A stretch of DNA of 64,000 nt from Amycolatopsis sp. FBCC-B4732 (GCF_023008405.1 NZ_CP095376.1:6986501-7050500), one strand, 5' to 3'; shown: positions 33,882 to 42,458, counted from the stretch's first letter. Notes: generated from the letters alone by a model not told the origin. Made by a program: numbers and translations.

Positions 33882-34335
33882 CGCGATACTCCCGGTGCGC
33901 GGTGGGGGCCGCGCGGTTCTGGCTCAGGCGGTGCTTCGAACAACATCATGGGGGCTACGAGGGGTAGTGGTCAAAGCGCGCTGCGTGAATGCCGGCTGCC
34001 TCTTCAACCGGCGCGGTGCGCGGGGCACACGAAAACTCCACGCCCACCATCATCGCGGCAAGGGCCCTCGGGTTGAACCCCGGCCACCCATACTTCTCAG
34101 TGTGCTGACGAACTCACCCCTATGCCCGGGATTTGCTCACTGTGGGTACTGGCGCCGTGGCCTTCGTGAGGCCTGGAACAGTGTGACATGACCCGAACGG
34201 CCGTGTCGCACGAGTCCGTTCCGTGACGGCCCCTCGGCCGGTCGGCGGCCATATCGATCTTGAACCCCCGCGCTGTCCGTCACAGGCCGCTCAGAACTTC
34301 ACAAGTTTTTCACTACATAGCGTGATCTTGATGTG
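33882..34335 (-). promoter_or_regulatory. Long intergenic leader upstream of the secretion-like operon
   Basis: These 454 bp precede the first gene of the leftward operon and contain no protein-like frame. The half near the operon is GC-rich with self-complementary segments such as GGGTTGAACCC (about 34069-34079) and GCCGGTTGAAGAGGCAGCCGGC (minus strand). The distal end is AT-richer (about 34295-34335) and could hold a promoter. I cannot assign a known riboswitch family. Confidence 0.35.
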
Positions 34336-35190
34336 CTAAGGGCGACGCTTGGCGAAGACCCCGTCCGGGAAGGCACCGGCCTCCACGACGAGCCGGCTGA
34401 GCCCGCGGCACAGCTCTTCGAGCCGGGCGGTCCGCTCGGCCCCGAGGTGCTCCCACGGCCCCCGCGCGGCGGCCTCGGTGGCGACCTCGACGCGGTCGCG
34501 GACGGCGGCCCCCTCGTCGGTCAGCAGGCTCTCGGCGTCCAGGAGCCCGCGCTCGACGAGCCGGGCTTCGGCGGCGGCCCACTGCTCGTCGCTCCAGCCG
34601 CGGGTCAGCTTGGCGGTGGCGGTGAGGAAGCCGCGGCCGGTGGCCACGTGCGTGACGAGCGCTTCAACGCCGCTGAGGCCGTTGAGGACGAGCGCGGCGA
34701 TGTGGCCGTCGCCGCGGTACTCGCGGATCAGGGTGACGGCGTGCCAGAGGACGAGGTGCGACTCCCCCGGCCAGCCGAGCCCCGCGTGCGCGGCGTAGAG
34801 CGGCCGGCCTTCGGCGGTGCACCCGGCGGCGGCTTCACGCGCGAGCTCCGCGGCTTCGGCGACTTCGTCGCTCTTGACGTGGTCGCCGAGCAGCCGGGTC
34901 AGTGCTTTGTCGACCCCGTCGACGCGGGCTTCGAGGACCTGCTCCGGCGTCGCGAGGGTCCAGGCGCGCGGGATCACGCGCGCGACGACCTCGGGGTTGA
35001 AGTTGTAGAAGGTGGCCGCGACGACCTCGGGCCCGACCGCGCCCATGGCGGCGGACCGCCCGGCGAAGTACGGCATCCGCCCGGGCCGGAGCCCGGCGCC
35101 GGTGAGCGCTTCGTCCACCTCGGGAGCGAAGTACGCCAGGGCGTGCAGGGAATCGAACGCCGACTTGAACCGCTTCTCGTCACCCGCCAT
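34336..35190 (-). CDS. SCO6745-family protein
   Basis: The 284-residue protein matches the actinobacterial SCO6745 family (hypothetical, MarR-like winged-helix C-terminus). Visible blocks are FAPEVDEALTGAGLRPGRMP, YFAGRSAAMGAVGPEVVAAT, FYNFNPEVVARVIPRAW and the Trp-rich SDEQWAAAEARLVERGLLD. Members are predicted to bind a ligand or regulate, but no biochemical role is established. It stands alone with its own 5' region beside rnpB. Confidence 0.78.
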   Translation of the reverse strand: MAGDEKRFKSAFDSLHALAYFAPEVDEALTGAGLRPGRMPYFAGRSAAMGAVGPEVVAATFYNFNPEVVARVIPRAWTLATPEQVLEARVDGVDKALTRLLGDHVKSDEVAEAAELAREAAAGCTAEGRPLYAAHAGLGWPGESHLVLWHAVTLIREYRGDGHIAALVLNGLSGVEALVTHVATGRGFLTATAKLTRGWSDEQWAAAEARLVERGLLDAESLLTDEGAAVRDRVEVATEAAARGPWEHLGAERTARLEELCRGLSRLVVEAGAFPDGVFAKRRP

Positions 35191-35234
35191 AGCGGCACCC
35201 TACTACCGGGTAACCGCTGCCGGCACCCCTCGGT

Positions 35235-35276
35235 CGTGAGTGTCCAGGGCGGTCAGAACCGCCCTGGACACTCACG
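35235..35276 (-). terminator. rnpB terminator hairpin
   Basis: A perfect 19-bp inverted repeat (35235-35253 and 35258-35276, loop CAGA) begins 12 bp after the 3' end of rnpB in the direction of transcription. There is no T-tract, as is common for actinomycete terminators. It separates rnpB from the SCO6745-type gene. Confidence 0.75.
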
Positions 35277-35287
35277 ACGGGCAGTGG

Positions 35288-35692
35288 GGCGGACGAGCCG
35301 GCATGTAAGCCGGATCCTGTTCCCCGGTCGCCTTGCGGCTTCCGGGGCGGCGGCCATCCATCTCGGCCTGCCGTCGCCGGCAGGCTCCAGCGGCCTACCC
35401 GCAGACTCGGACGGGCCGTCCTCGAACGCCTGCGCAGGAGCTCGAGAGCTCCCTCTTGGCCTTGCTCCGGGTGGGGTTTACCTAGCCGTCCCGGTCACCC
35501 GGGACGCTGGTGGTCTCTTACACCACCGTTTCACCCTTACCCCCGCCCGAAAGCGGGGGCGGTCTGTTTTCTGTGGCACTTTCCCGCGGGTCGCCCCGGG
35601 TTGCCGTTAGCAACCACCCTGCCCCGTGGAGTCCGGACTTTCCTCGGGCCGGGTCACCCCGGCCCGCGACCGCCCTGCCAGCTCGTCCGCAG
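35288..35692 (-). ncRNA. rnpB: RNase P RNA (type A)
   Basis: On the minus strand the universally conserved blocks appear in order: GAGGAAAGTCCGGACTCCAC near the 5' end, GCCACAGAAAACAGACCG, GGGTAAGGGTGAAACGGTGG with GTAAGAGACCACC, GGTAAACCCCACC, GAGATGGATGGCCGCC, and ACAGGATCCGGCTTACA at the 3' end. The P1 helix pairs GCGGACGAGC (35681-35690 on the complement) with GCTCGTCCGC (35289-35298 on the complement), giving about 405 nt. The RNA is the catalytic subunit that removes 5' leaders from pre-tRNA. Ends are estimated from P1. Confidence 0.96.
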
Positions 35693-35705
35693 GCCGAATC
35701 GTAGC

Positions 35706-36929
35706 TCAGCAGCCGGCCGCCGCCTCGCTGTGGTGGCGTGGGCGGACCACCGCCGGCGCGGGGTGCTGGCGGGCGAGTTCGGCCGTCCAGTGCAGCACCG
35801 CGGCGGGGCTGTCCAGGCCGATCAGCCCGACCAGCTTGCCGTGGCGGACGAACCCCGTGATCGGCCGCGTGCCGGCCACGGGGCTCTCCAAGAGGACGGT
35901 GTCGGCGCCGAGCTCGGGGCGGCCGGCGACCTGGATGCGGACGCCGTGCTGCTCGGACCAGTAGCGCGGCACCGGCGTGTACGGACGCGAGCCCTGCGGG
36001 CCGGCGAGGAGGTTCTCGGCGGCCGCGCGGCTCATTTCGACGGCGTTGAGCCAGTGCTCGTCGCGCCGCGGCGTGACGTCGTAGCGGAGGTTGGGCCAGC
36101 GGGCGACGTCGCCCGCCGCGACGATCGTCGACGAGCCGACGACGTGGCAGGTGGGTTCGCAGACGACGCCGTCGTCGAGGGGCAGCTTGGCGCCGCGCAG
36201 CCAGGACACCGCCGGGACGCTGCCGACGGCGACCACCACGCACGCGACGTCGAGCGCGCGGCCGTCGGCGAACTCGAGCCCGACCGACGTCGGCCCGGGC
36301 CGCCAGCGGCGGATCGTGGTGCCGAGTTCGAGGTGGACGCCGCGGGCCGCGTGCAACGCCGTGAGCCAGTCGCCGATGTCGGGGCCGAGGACGTCGGCCA
36401 GCAGCGGGCGCGACCGTCCGAAGAGGACAACTCCGCGACCGGTTTCGCGGAGGCTGGAAGCGACTTCGCAGCCGATGAAGCCGTCGCCGATCACCGCGAC
36501 CGGGCCGGGGTTGCCGGTCAGCGCCCGCTGGAGCGCGACGGTGTCGGAAAGGGTGCGGACGACGACCACGCGCTGGTGGCCGTGCGGCGCGCCCGGCATG
36601 CGGCGGGGTTCGACGCCGGTGGCGATGACCAGGCCGTCGTAGCGGAGTTCCTCGTCGCGCAGGTGGACGACCTGCCGGTGCGGCGACAGCGCGGTGACCG
36701 GCGTGTCGAACCGCCATTCGGCGTCGACTTCCAGGGGGTCGGCGAGGAGGGTGTCGGCGCGGCTGACCGCGCCGGTGAGGAGTTGCTTGGACAGCGCCGG
36801 CCGGTGGTAGGCGATGCCGGGTTCGGCGCCGAGGACGACGACTTCGCCGTCGAACCCGAGTTCGCGCAGCCGTTCGGCGGCGCGCAGGCCGGCCAGTCCG
36901 GCTCCGGCGATGACGATGCGTTCGGTCAT
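35706..36929 (-). CDS. FAD-dependent ferredoxin reductase-like oxidoreductase
   Basis: The 407-residue flavoprotein has two Rossmann nucleotide sites: IVIAGAGLAGLRAAERLREL at the N-terminus for FAD and PVAVIGDGFIGCEVASSLRE in the middle for NAD(P)H. STIVAAGDVARWPN contacts FAD. It resembles the reductases that feed electrons to ferredoxins of oxygenases. The upstream gene encodes a membrane protein carrying a ferredoxin domain and overlaps it by one base (TGATG), so the two probably form one electron-transfer unit. Confidence 0.9.
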   Translation of the reverse strand: MTERIVIAGAGLAGLRAAERLRELGFDGEVVVLGAEPGIAYHRPALSKQLLTGAVSRADTLLADPLEVDAEWRFDTPVTALSPHRQVVHLRDEELRYDGLVIATGVEPRRMPGAPHGHQRVVVVRTLSDTVALQRALTGNPGPVAVIGDGFIGCEVASSLRETGRGVVLFGRSRPLLADVLGPDIGDWLTALHAARGVHLELGTTIRRWRPGPTSVGLEFADGRALDVACVVVAVGSVPAVSWLRGAKLPLDDGVVCEPTCHVVGSSTIVAAGDVARWPNLRYDVTPRRDEHWLNAVEMSRAAAENLLAGPQGSRPYTPVPRYWSEQHGVRIQVAGRPELGADTVLLESPVAGTRPITGFVRHGKLVGLIGLDSPAAVLHWTAELARQHPAPAVVRPRHHSEAAAGC

Positions 36930-37723
36930 CAGATCGCTCCCAGCAGGTGGATGGCTCGCATGGGACAGGCGCGCGCGGCCGCGCGGACGTTCGGGACTTC
37001 CCCCGCTTCGGGGCGTTTCTCGTACTCGAGCCGGCCGTCCTGGCCGAGCTGGAACACCTGCGGCGCCTCGCTCTGGCAGACGCCGTAGGCGTGGCAGCGC
37101 CGGCTGTCGACGTCGACGCGCAGGGCGGCCGGCTCCGGCTCGGGCGGCGTGACCAGCCCGGCGCGGGCGAGCAGCGCGGGCGGCAGCACCCGCAGGACCG
37201 ACAGCAGCACCGGCGGGACGAGCAGCGTGATCCCGGCCAGCCAGACGACGGCCAGGTGCCCGCTCGAGACGGCGCCGAGCCAGGCGTGCACGGCGAGCAG
37301 GCCGATGGCGAGGTAGCCGGCCTGGTGGAAGCGCAGCCACCGCCCTTCCCGCGCGCGGCGCAGGCCCGCCGTCACGGACACGGCGATCACCAGCTCCAGG
37401 CCGGCGATGCCGAGCGCGTGGCGCGGGGTGCCGTCGTAGAAGGGGAGCAGGAGGTCGGCGACGCCGAACGGGTCGTCCTCGAGGAAGAGGAAGGTCAGCC
37501 CGTGCAGCGTGCCGGTGGCGAGGGTGAACGCGGCGAGCAGGGTGTGGCCGGTGCGCAGCGCGTCCCGGCCGCTGAACCGGCGGACCCAGCCGGTGGCGGC
37601 GAGCACGCCCCAGCACAGGGTGAGGCACATGCAGAGGTAGGTGAGGCGGCCGGAGAGCGCGGCCGCCTCGGCGATCCCGGTGTCGTGCGGCGACACCGGG
37701 ATCAGCGCGGCTGAGGGGGACAT
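36929..37723 (-). CDS. Membrane protein fused to a 3Fe-4S-type ferredoxin domain
   Basis: The 264-residue protein has five to six membrane segments (residues about 20-190) with several His residues (GHTLLAAF, LHGLTFLFL, RFHQAGYL, VHAWLGAV) that resemble the heme-binding helices of ferric-reductase-like proteins. A C-terminal ferredoxin follows with Cys in RRCHAYGVCQSEAPQVF and ARACPMRAIHL. The missing second Cys suggests a [3Fe-4S] cluster as in P450 ferredoxins. It likely passes electrons between the reductase downstream and the membrane heme. Confidence 0.75.
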   Translation of the reverse strand: MSPSAALIPVSPHDTGIAEAAALSGRLTYLCMCLTLCWGVLAATGWVRRFSGRDALRTGHTLLAAFTLATGTLHGLTFLFLEDDPFGVADLLLPFYDGTPRHALGIAGLELVIAVSVTAGLRRAREGRWLRFHQAGYLAIGLLAVHAWLGAVSSGHLAVVWLAGITLLVPPVLLSVLRVLPPALLARAGLVTPPEPEPAALRVDVDSRRCHAYGVCQSEAPQVFQLGQDGRLEYEKRPEAGEVPNVRAAARACPMRAIHLLGAI

Positions 37724-37731
37724 GGAGCGGC

Positions 37732-38400
37732 TTACCTCCGGGTGCGCGGCGGGGTCCTGCCGGGAGTTCCGAGCAGGCGGAGCAGGCCGAACGTGGCGAC
37801 GGTGGCGAGGGCCACGAGGACGGCGGCGGCGGCGAGGTCCCCGCCGCCGAGGGTGTCGTCCTCGGTGGCGGAGACGAGCAGGGACGTGGTTTCGGCGAGC
37901 CCGGTGCTCTCCAGGAGCGTCAGGTGCCCGAGCGCGGTGTCGACGGCGGTCTGGGCGAACGCGCGGACGTCGTCGTCGCGGGTGCCGGCGCGGACGTCGG
38001 AGGCGAGCGCGAAGAGGCTGCCGTACTCGGCGCGGAGCCGGTTGACGTAGGCGCGGTCGAACGCGTCGCCGCCGGCCGCGGCGAGTTCGTCCGCCCAGGT
38101 GCGCTCCTGCTCGGTCGGCTCCCCCGGGAGGGTGATCGCGAGCCGGTCGGCCACCGCGCCCAGTGCGACGTCGAGGCGGGCCTGGTCGTCGGTGATGCGG
38201 ACGGCGACGGCGCGGACGCGGCGGTTGGTGGCCCGCTCGGCGGCCAGCCTGCTCGACGGCCCGGCCCACAGCGTGTGCTGCTTCAGCCGGGTCAGCAACG
38301 CGCGGTCGGTCTGCTGCAGTTCGCCGGCCGACGCCGGGAGCGCGCAGCCGAGCACGAGCGCGGCCGCGGCGGCCAGCAGCGCCACGAATCGGAGCGGCAT
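37732..38400 (-). CDS. DUF4142-domain exported protein
   Basis: The 222-residue protein has a signal peptide (LLAAAAALVLGCALPASAG), a helical DUF4142 body (TDRALLTRLKQHTLWAGPSS, VAVRITDDQARLDVALGAVA, AYVNRLRAEYGSLFALASDV) and a C-terminal membrane segment (AAAAVLVALATVATFGLLRL). It is therefore held outside the cell by its tail. The function of DUF4142 is unknown. It lies 8 bp upstream of the membrane-ferredoxin gene and is preceded by a CRP-type site. Confidence 0.8.
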   Translation of the reverse strand: MPLRFVALLAAAAALVLGCALPASAGELQQTDRALLTRLKQHTLWAGPSSRLAAERATNRRVRAVAVRITDDQARLDVALGAVADRLAITLPGEPTEQERTWADELAAAGGDAFDRAYVNRLRAEYGSLFALASDVRAGTRDDDVRAFAQTAVDTALGHLTLLESTGLAETTSLLVSATEDDTLGGGDLAAAAVLVALATVATFGLLRLLGTPGRTPPRTRR

Positions 38401-38468
38401 CCCGGTGTCCCTTCGCGAAGGAGGCTTCGCAGTGAGCTACGGGAGAAAGGTGTGATCCGGTTCTCGCC

Positions 38469-38501
38469 GTCACCTTTTAGTGACCTGTGACGTGCATCAC
38501 A
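38469..38501. promoter_or_regulatory. CRP-type site and a second inverted repeat upstream of the DUF4142 gene
   Basis: TGTGA-CGTGCA-TCACA (38486-38501) is a perfect match to the CRP/GlxR half-sites with 6-bp centre, about 86 bp upstream of the leftward start. Beside it, GTCAC-CTTTTA-GTGAC (38469-38484) is another perfect inverted repeat. Together they suggest cAMP-dependent control of the DUF4142/ferredoxin/reductase unit. Confidence 0.6.
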
Positions 38502-38511
38502 AGACACATTC

Positions 38512-38539
38512 TGAACCGATCTTGAACGGGTGTCGTTTG
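38512..38539 (+). promoter_or_regulatory. Candidate ECF-type promoter upstream of the sigma factor gene
   Basis: TGAACC (38512-38517), a 16-bp spacer, and CGTTTG (38534-38539) resemble the SigL-type consensus TGAACC-N16-CGT. This would allow the sigma factor to drive its own gene, about 110 bp upstream of its start. The match is short and not decisive. Confidence 0.35.
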
Positions 38540-38648
38540 CGGCCGTCGCTAATGGGGCACCGAAACTAATGCATATGGCCTATTAAGTTGTTTTGCGCTA
38601 CGCTCCGATGGCCCCACGGTCCGCCAGTCAGGTGAGGTTGCGAGCTTT

Positions 38649-39227
38649 ATGGAAGCACTGGGCAGAGAAAGTCGCGGCCACGTCGGTTACGCCTCGTCCG
38701 GCACCGCGGTCGACGCCGCGCCCGACCCGGCGGACGATCTCGTCCCGTTGCTGTACAAGGACTTCCGCGCCACCTTGTTCGCACAGGTGCTGTCCCTGAC
38801 CAACCACGACCGGCAGTGGACCGAGGATGTGGTGCAGGAGACCATGATCCGCGCGTGGCAACACTCGGACACCCTCGAACGCGAGCCCGGAATGCTGCGC
38901 GGCTGGCTGCTCACGGTGGCCCGCCGGATCGTCATCGACGGCTGGAGAAATCGCCGGGTCCGCCCGCAGGAGGTTGCTCTGGACATCCCGGAAAACGCCG
39001 AGTCCGCCGACCGCGCGGACAGTTCGTTAGCCGCACTAACGATTACTCGGGCATTGGGGGAACTGGACGCGAAATACCAGTCCGTCATCTACGAGACCTA
39101 CCTCGCCGGAAACACCGTTCGGCGGGCGGCGGAAATTCTGGGAATTCCCGAAGGAACCGTGAAATCGCGGTTGTACACGGCGATGCGGCAATTGCGGAAG
39201 ACGCTCGGTGAAGTGGCGGCGCGATGA
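38649..39227 (+). CDS. ECF sigma factor, SigL/SigC-like
   Basis: The 192-residue protein has sigma region 2 (DDLVPLLYKDFRATLFAQVL, DVVQETMIRAWQHSDTLERE, MLRGWLLTVARRIVIDGWRN) and region 4 with its helix-turn-helix (VRRAAEILGIPEGTVKSRLY). It would direct RNA polymerase to a small stress regulon. The next gene encodes a zinc-finger anti-sigma factor and overlaps it by 4 bp (ATGA), the usual arrangement for this group. Confidence 0.92.
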   Translation: MEALGRESRGHVGYASSGTAVDAAPDPADDLVPLLYKDFRATLFAQVLSLTNHDRQWTEDVVQETMIRAWQHSDTLEREPGMLRGWLLTVARRIVIDGWRNRRVRPQEVALDIPENAESADRADSSLAALTITRALGELDAKYQSVIYETYLAGNTVRRAAEILGIPEGTVKSRLYTAMRQLRKTLGEVAAR

Positions 39228-39577
39228 CGGGGAAGCACCGGGACGCCGCGGCGCACGGGCTCGGCGTCCTCGACGACCCGGCGGAGTTCGAAACGCACCT
39301 GCGGGGCTGTGCCCGCTGCCGGGTCCGGGTCACCGAGTTCCGGTCGGTGGGCGAAGCGCTGGCGGAGGCGGTCCGGCTCGGGTACCTCCCCCGCGGCGGC
39401 GCACCGGCGGCCGGCGTTCCGGAGCGACCGGCCGGAGCCGGCTACCCGCTGCCCGACGGAAGTGCCGGCGGGGAAGACCGGTTCGCATCGGCTGCGTCCA
39501 TCGGCTCCCCTGCTCGTGTCGTGGGCGGGTCCGGCCGCGCTCCGCGGGATCTCCCCTGGTCGGCCGGATTCCAGTAG
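39224..39577 (+). CDS. Zinc-finger anti-sigma factor, soluble
   Basis: The 117-residue protein has the ZAS-type motif HLRGCARC (HxxxCxxC) in FETHLRGCARCRVRV, with a further His near the N-terminus (GKHRDAAAHG). It should bind the sigma factor encoded just before it, and zinc or thiol oxidation may control release. Most such proteins have a membrane segment; here the C-terminal half is Gly/Pro-rich and hydrophilic, so a cytoplasmic redox-type sensor is likely. It overlaps the sigma gene by 4 bp. Confidence 0.8.
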   Translation: MTGKHRDAAAHGLGVLDDPAEFETHLRGCARCRVRVTEFRSVGEALAEAVRLGYLPRGGAPAAGVPERPAGAGYPLPDGSAGGEDRFASAASIGSPARVVGGSGRAPRDLPWSAGFQ

Positions 39578-39593
39578 TCTGCCCCAACCCAAC

Positions 39594-42458
39594 ATGAAAG
39601 TCCTTACGGTGGATACCGAAGTAAATCCCGAGCACCCCGTCAGCGGGGCTTCGGTACCGAAGCGTCCCGCCCCGCGGCTCCCCGGCCGCGAACCCGAGCT
39701 CAGCCGTCTGACCAGCCTTTTCCCGGCCGCACTCGGCGGCCGCGCGGCCAGCGCCGTCCTGGTCGGCGAGTTCGGCATGGGCAAGAGCGCCACCCTCCAC
39801 ACCGTCGCGGCGCTGGCCGCGGACGCGGGCTTCACCGTCGCGATCGCCACCGGGTCGCGGCTGGAGAGCCACCTGCCGGGCGGGCTCGCCCGCCAGCTCG
39901 CGGACGCGCTGAGCGCCCCGGGCACGCCGCGCCCGAGCGCCACCGAGCTGTGCGGACCGGCCGGGGAGAGCGAAGCGCTCGAACTCTTCTTCGGGCTCGT
40001 GCGCGAGGCCGCCGGCCGCGGCCCGCTGTTCCTCGGCATCGACAACGTCCACCTCGCCGACGCCTGGTCCATGCGGTGCCTCGCCTACATCCGCAACCGC
40101 GTGCTCGACCTGCCGGTGCTGATCATCCTGACCGCGCTGACCGGGCACCCGCCGCACCACGAGGTCGCGCTGCTGGAGATGGCGGGCTGCACGCCGGCGT
40201 CGATCACCCTGAACGGCCTCGGCGACGCCGCCGCGGCCGAAATCCTCGGTCTCGCCCCCGGCGAGCTCGCCACCGCCTGCCGCGAGGCGACCGGCGGCAA
40301 CCCGTACCTGCTGCAGGCCCTGCGCCCGCGGCTGCTGCCCGGCGCGGACCCGCACGAGCTCGGCTCGTCGCTGATCGGCCAGGTGCTCCACACGCGGATG
40401 CAGGAGTTCCCGCACGCGGCGGAGATCCTGCACGCGGCGGCCATCCTCGGCGAGGACGCCGGGTTCGACCTGCTGGCCCAGCTCGCCGGCGTCGATGAGC
40501 TCGACGCGCTGCAGGCGATCGACACGATGGTCCGGCTGCACGTGCTCACCAACAGCAACCAGCCGGTGCTGACCTATTCGTTCGTCCGCAACTCCCTGCT
40601 CAAGGACATGCCGCAGACGACCCGCGCGGTCAACCACGGGCGGGCGGCGAAGCTGCTGTCGGAGACGGGCGCGCCGGTCGAGCGCGTCGCCGCGCACCTG
40701 CTGGAAGCGACGTCGATCCGGATCCCGTGGGGCGTGGACGTGCTGCGGCTGAGCGCGCGCGACGCCGTGTTCTCCGGACGGCCCGAGCTGGCCGCGCGGC
40801 ACCTGCGGCGGGCGCTGGCCGAACGGCTGTCGTCCGGGCGCCGGGTCGCCGTGCTGCTGCAGCTGGCGCACGCGGAGTTCCAGGTCGACCCGCCGGCCGC
40901 GGCGAAGCGGGTGCGGGAAGCCGTCGACACGATCGGCAACCGCGAGACCGCCGCGGTCATCGCCACGGCGATGCTGCTGTCGCTCTGCGGCGGGCAGGAC
41001 GCCCGGCTCGGGATCAGCGCGGCGGGCCAGATCGCGGCGCGGCTCGACGCCGGCGGCCCGGACGCCGTGTGGCCGCTGCTGTGCGTGACCTACCTCGCCG
41101 AGGCGGGCAGCCGGCTGGGCCCGCCCCCGGAGTTCCGCGACTTCGAGGAGCAGTGGGCGCCGCTGACCGACCCGGCGGCGCAGCGCAGCCGCTCGGCGTT
41201 GCTGGCGCTCGACGCCGTCCGCAGCGGCGAGTCGGCGCAGGACGCCCTCGGCCACTTCGCGGACGCGCTGTCGCTCGCTGAGGCTCCGCCTCAGGCCGGG
41301 GGCTCCGCCACCCGGAACCCCCGAAAGCAGGGGTCCGGCGACGACAGCGAACTGTTCGAGCAGCACTACTTCTTCACGCTGGCGACCGCGGTGCTCGCGG
41401 ACGAGCCCGCGCACGTCGACCGGCTGTGCCGCGCCCTCGACGTCGAGCGCGAGCCGTGGGACGTGCACGTGCCGCACGGCGCGCTGCCCACCCTGGCCCG
41501 CGGGATCGCGCTGCAGGCCAGCGGCGACCTGCAGCGCGCGAGCGTCCACTTCGAATCGCTGCTGCGCCGGTTCGACGAGCGCGGCGGCACGACGACGTGC
41601 CCGGTCGGCGTGCTGTGCGCGGCGAAGCTCGTCGAGTGCTGGGTGGACCTCGGCCGGTTCGAGGCGGCGACGTCGCTGCTGGACCGGATGGACTTCGTCG
41701 CCAGCCAGGGCCTGTTCACCCACACCTACCTGCTGTACGCGCGAGGCCGCCTGCGCGTCGCCACCGGGTACACCCGGTTCGGGTTCGAGGACCTGCTCAG
41801 CTGCGGGCGCCGGCTGGCCCACCACGGCATGCGGTTCCCGGGGTTCGTGCCGTGGCGCGCGCACGCCGCGCGGGCGGCGCTGGCGCTCGGCCAGGCCGAC
41901 GACGCGGCGCGGCTGGCGGAAGAGGACAGCACGGCGGCGGCCCGCTGGGGCGCGGCGCGGCCGCTGGGCACGGCGCTGACGACGTTGGGGCTCGTGCGCG
42001 AGGACGACGAAGCCGAGCGCGCGCTGACCAAGGCGATCACGACGTTGCGGACATCCCCGGCGCGGCTGCAGCTGGCGACGGCGTTGACGGAGCTCGGCAG
42101 CCTGCAGGCGCGGCACGGCCAGTCCGAAAAGGCCATCGAAACCCTGCGGCAGGCGGTGGAGCTGAGCGAGCACTGCGGCGCGCGCCCGCTCGCCCGGCGC
42201 GCGGCGGAGGAGCTGCGCTCGTCCCGGCGTGCGCTCACCCCGGCCAAGGACAACGAACACGGGTTGACGCGGCAGGAAAACCGCATCGCGGTGATGGCCG
42301 CGCAGGGCCTGACCAACCGCGAAATCGCGACGGCGCTGCACCTGACCCGGCGCACGGTGGAGCTGCACCTGTCGGGCGCGTACCGCAAGCTCGGCATCCC
42401 CGGCCGCGCGGAACTCGGTGGCGCGCTGGCCAAGTCCCACCGTGCGGACGCGCGTTGA
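39594..42458 (+). CDS. Large AAA/LuxR-family transcriptional regulator (LAL type)
   Basis: The 954-residue protein has an N-terminal ATPase with Walker A GEFGMGKSA (about residues 57-65) and Walker-B-like LFLGIDNVHLAD. A long helical repeat region follows, then a C-terminal LuxR helix-turn-helix (LTRQENRIAVMAAQGLTNRE, IATALHLTRRTVELHLS). Such regulators activate carbon-use or secondary-metabolism genes after ligand or nucleotide binding. It starts 16 bp after the anti-sigma gene. Residues about 560-584 are an in-frame Pro/Gly/Arg-rich insertion encoded by palindromic repeat DNA (41272-41340). Confidence 0.88.
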   Translation: MKVLTVDTEVNPEHPVSGASVPKRPAPRLPGREPELSRLTSLFPAALGGRAASAVLVGEFGMGKSATLHTVAALAADAGFTVAIATGSRLESHLPGGLARQLADALSAPGTPRPSATELCGPAGESEALELFFGLVREAAGRGPLFLGIDNVHLADAWSMRCLAYIRNRVLDLPVLIILTALTGHPPHHEVALLEMAGCTPASITLNGLGDAAAAEILGLAPGELATACREATGGNPYLLQALRPRLLPGADPHELGSSLIGQVLHTRMQEFPHAAEILHAAAILGEDAGFDLLAQLAGVDELDALQAIDTMVRLHVLTNSNQPVLTYSFVRNSLLKDMPQTTRAVNHGRAAKLLSETGAPVERVAAHLLEATSIRIPWGVDVLRLSARDAVFSGRPELAARHLRRALAERLSSGRRVAVLLQLAHAEFQVDPPAAAKRVREAVDTIGNRETAAVIATAMLLSLCGGQDARLGISAAGQIAARLDAGGPDAVWPLLCVTYLAEAGSRLGPPPEFRDFEEQWAPLTDPAAQRSRSALLALDAVRSGESAQDALGHFADALSLAEAPPQAGGSATRNPRKQGSGDDSELFEQHYFFTLATAVLADEPAHVDRLCRALDVEREPWDVHVPHGALPTLARGIALQASGDLQRASVHFESLLRRFDERGGTTTCPVGVLCAAKLVECWVDLGRFEAATSLLDRMDFVASQGLFTHTYLLYARGRLRVATGYTRFGFEDLLSCGRRLAHHGMRFPGFVPWRAHAARAALALGQADDAARLAEEDSTAAARWGAARPLGTALTTLGLVREDDEAERALTKAITTLRTSPARLQLATALTELGSLQARHGQSEKAIETLRQAVELSEHCGARPLARRAAEELRSSRRALTPAKDNEHGLTRQENRIAVMAAQGLTNREIATALHLTRRTVELHLSGAYRKLGIPGRAELGGALAKSHRADAR
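41272..41340. repeat. Palindromic GC-rich repeat inserted in frame in the LuxR gene
   Basis: The segment has nested inverted repeats, GAGGCTCCGCCTC, then CCGGGGGCTCCGCCACCCGG, then GGAACCCCC/GGGGTCC. It encodes a low-complexity stretch (APPQAGGSATRNPRKQGSG) that interrupts the helical repeat domain without shifting the frame. This is the form expected of a small palindromic mobile or REP-like unit. Confidence 0.5.

Noticed and set aside
33882..34335. c-di-AMP (ydaO-type) riboswitch before the secretion-like operon
   Set aside because: Conserved blocks could not be aligned in order; only generic GC-rich stems are visible.
34333..35610. Long plus-strand frame across the SCO6745-type gene and rnpB
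   Set aside because: It crosses a structured RNA gene and a well-supported opposite gene, and has no recognisable domain.
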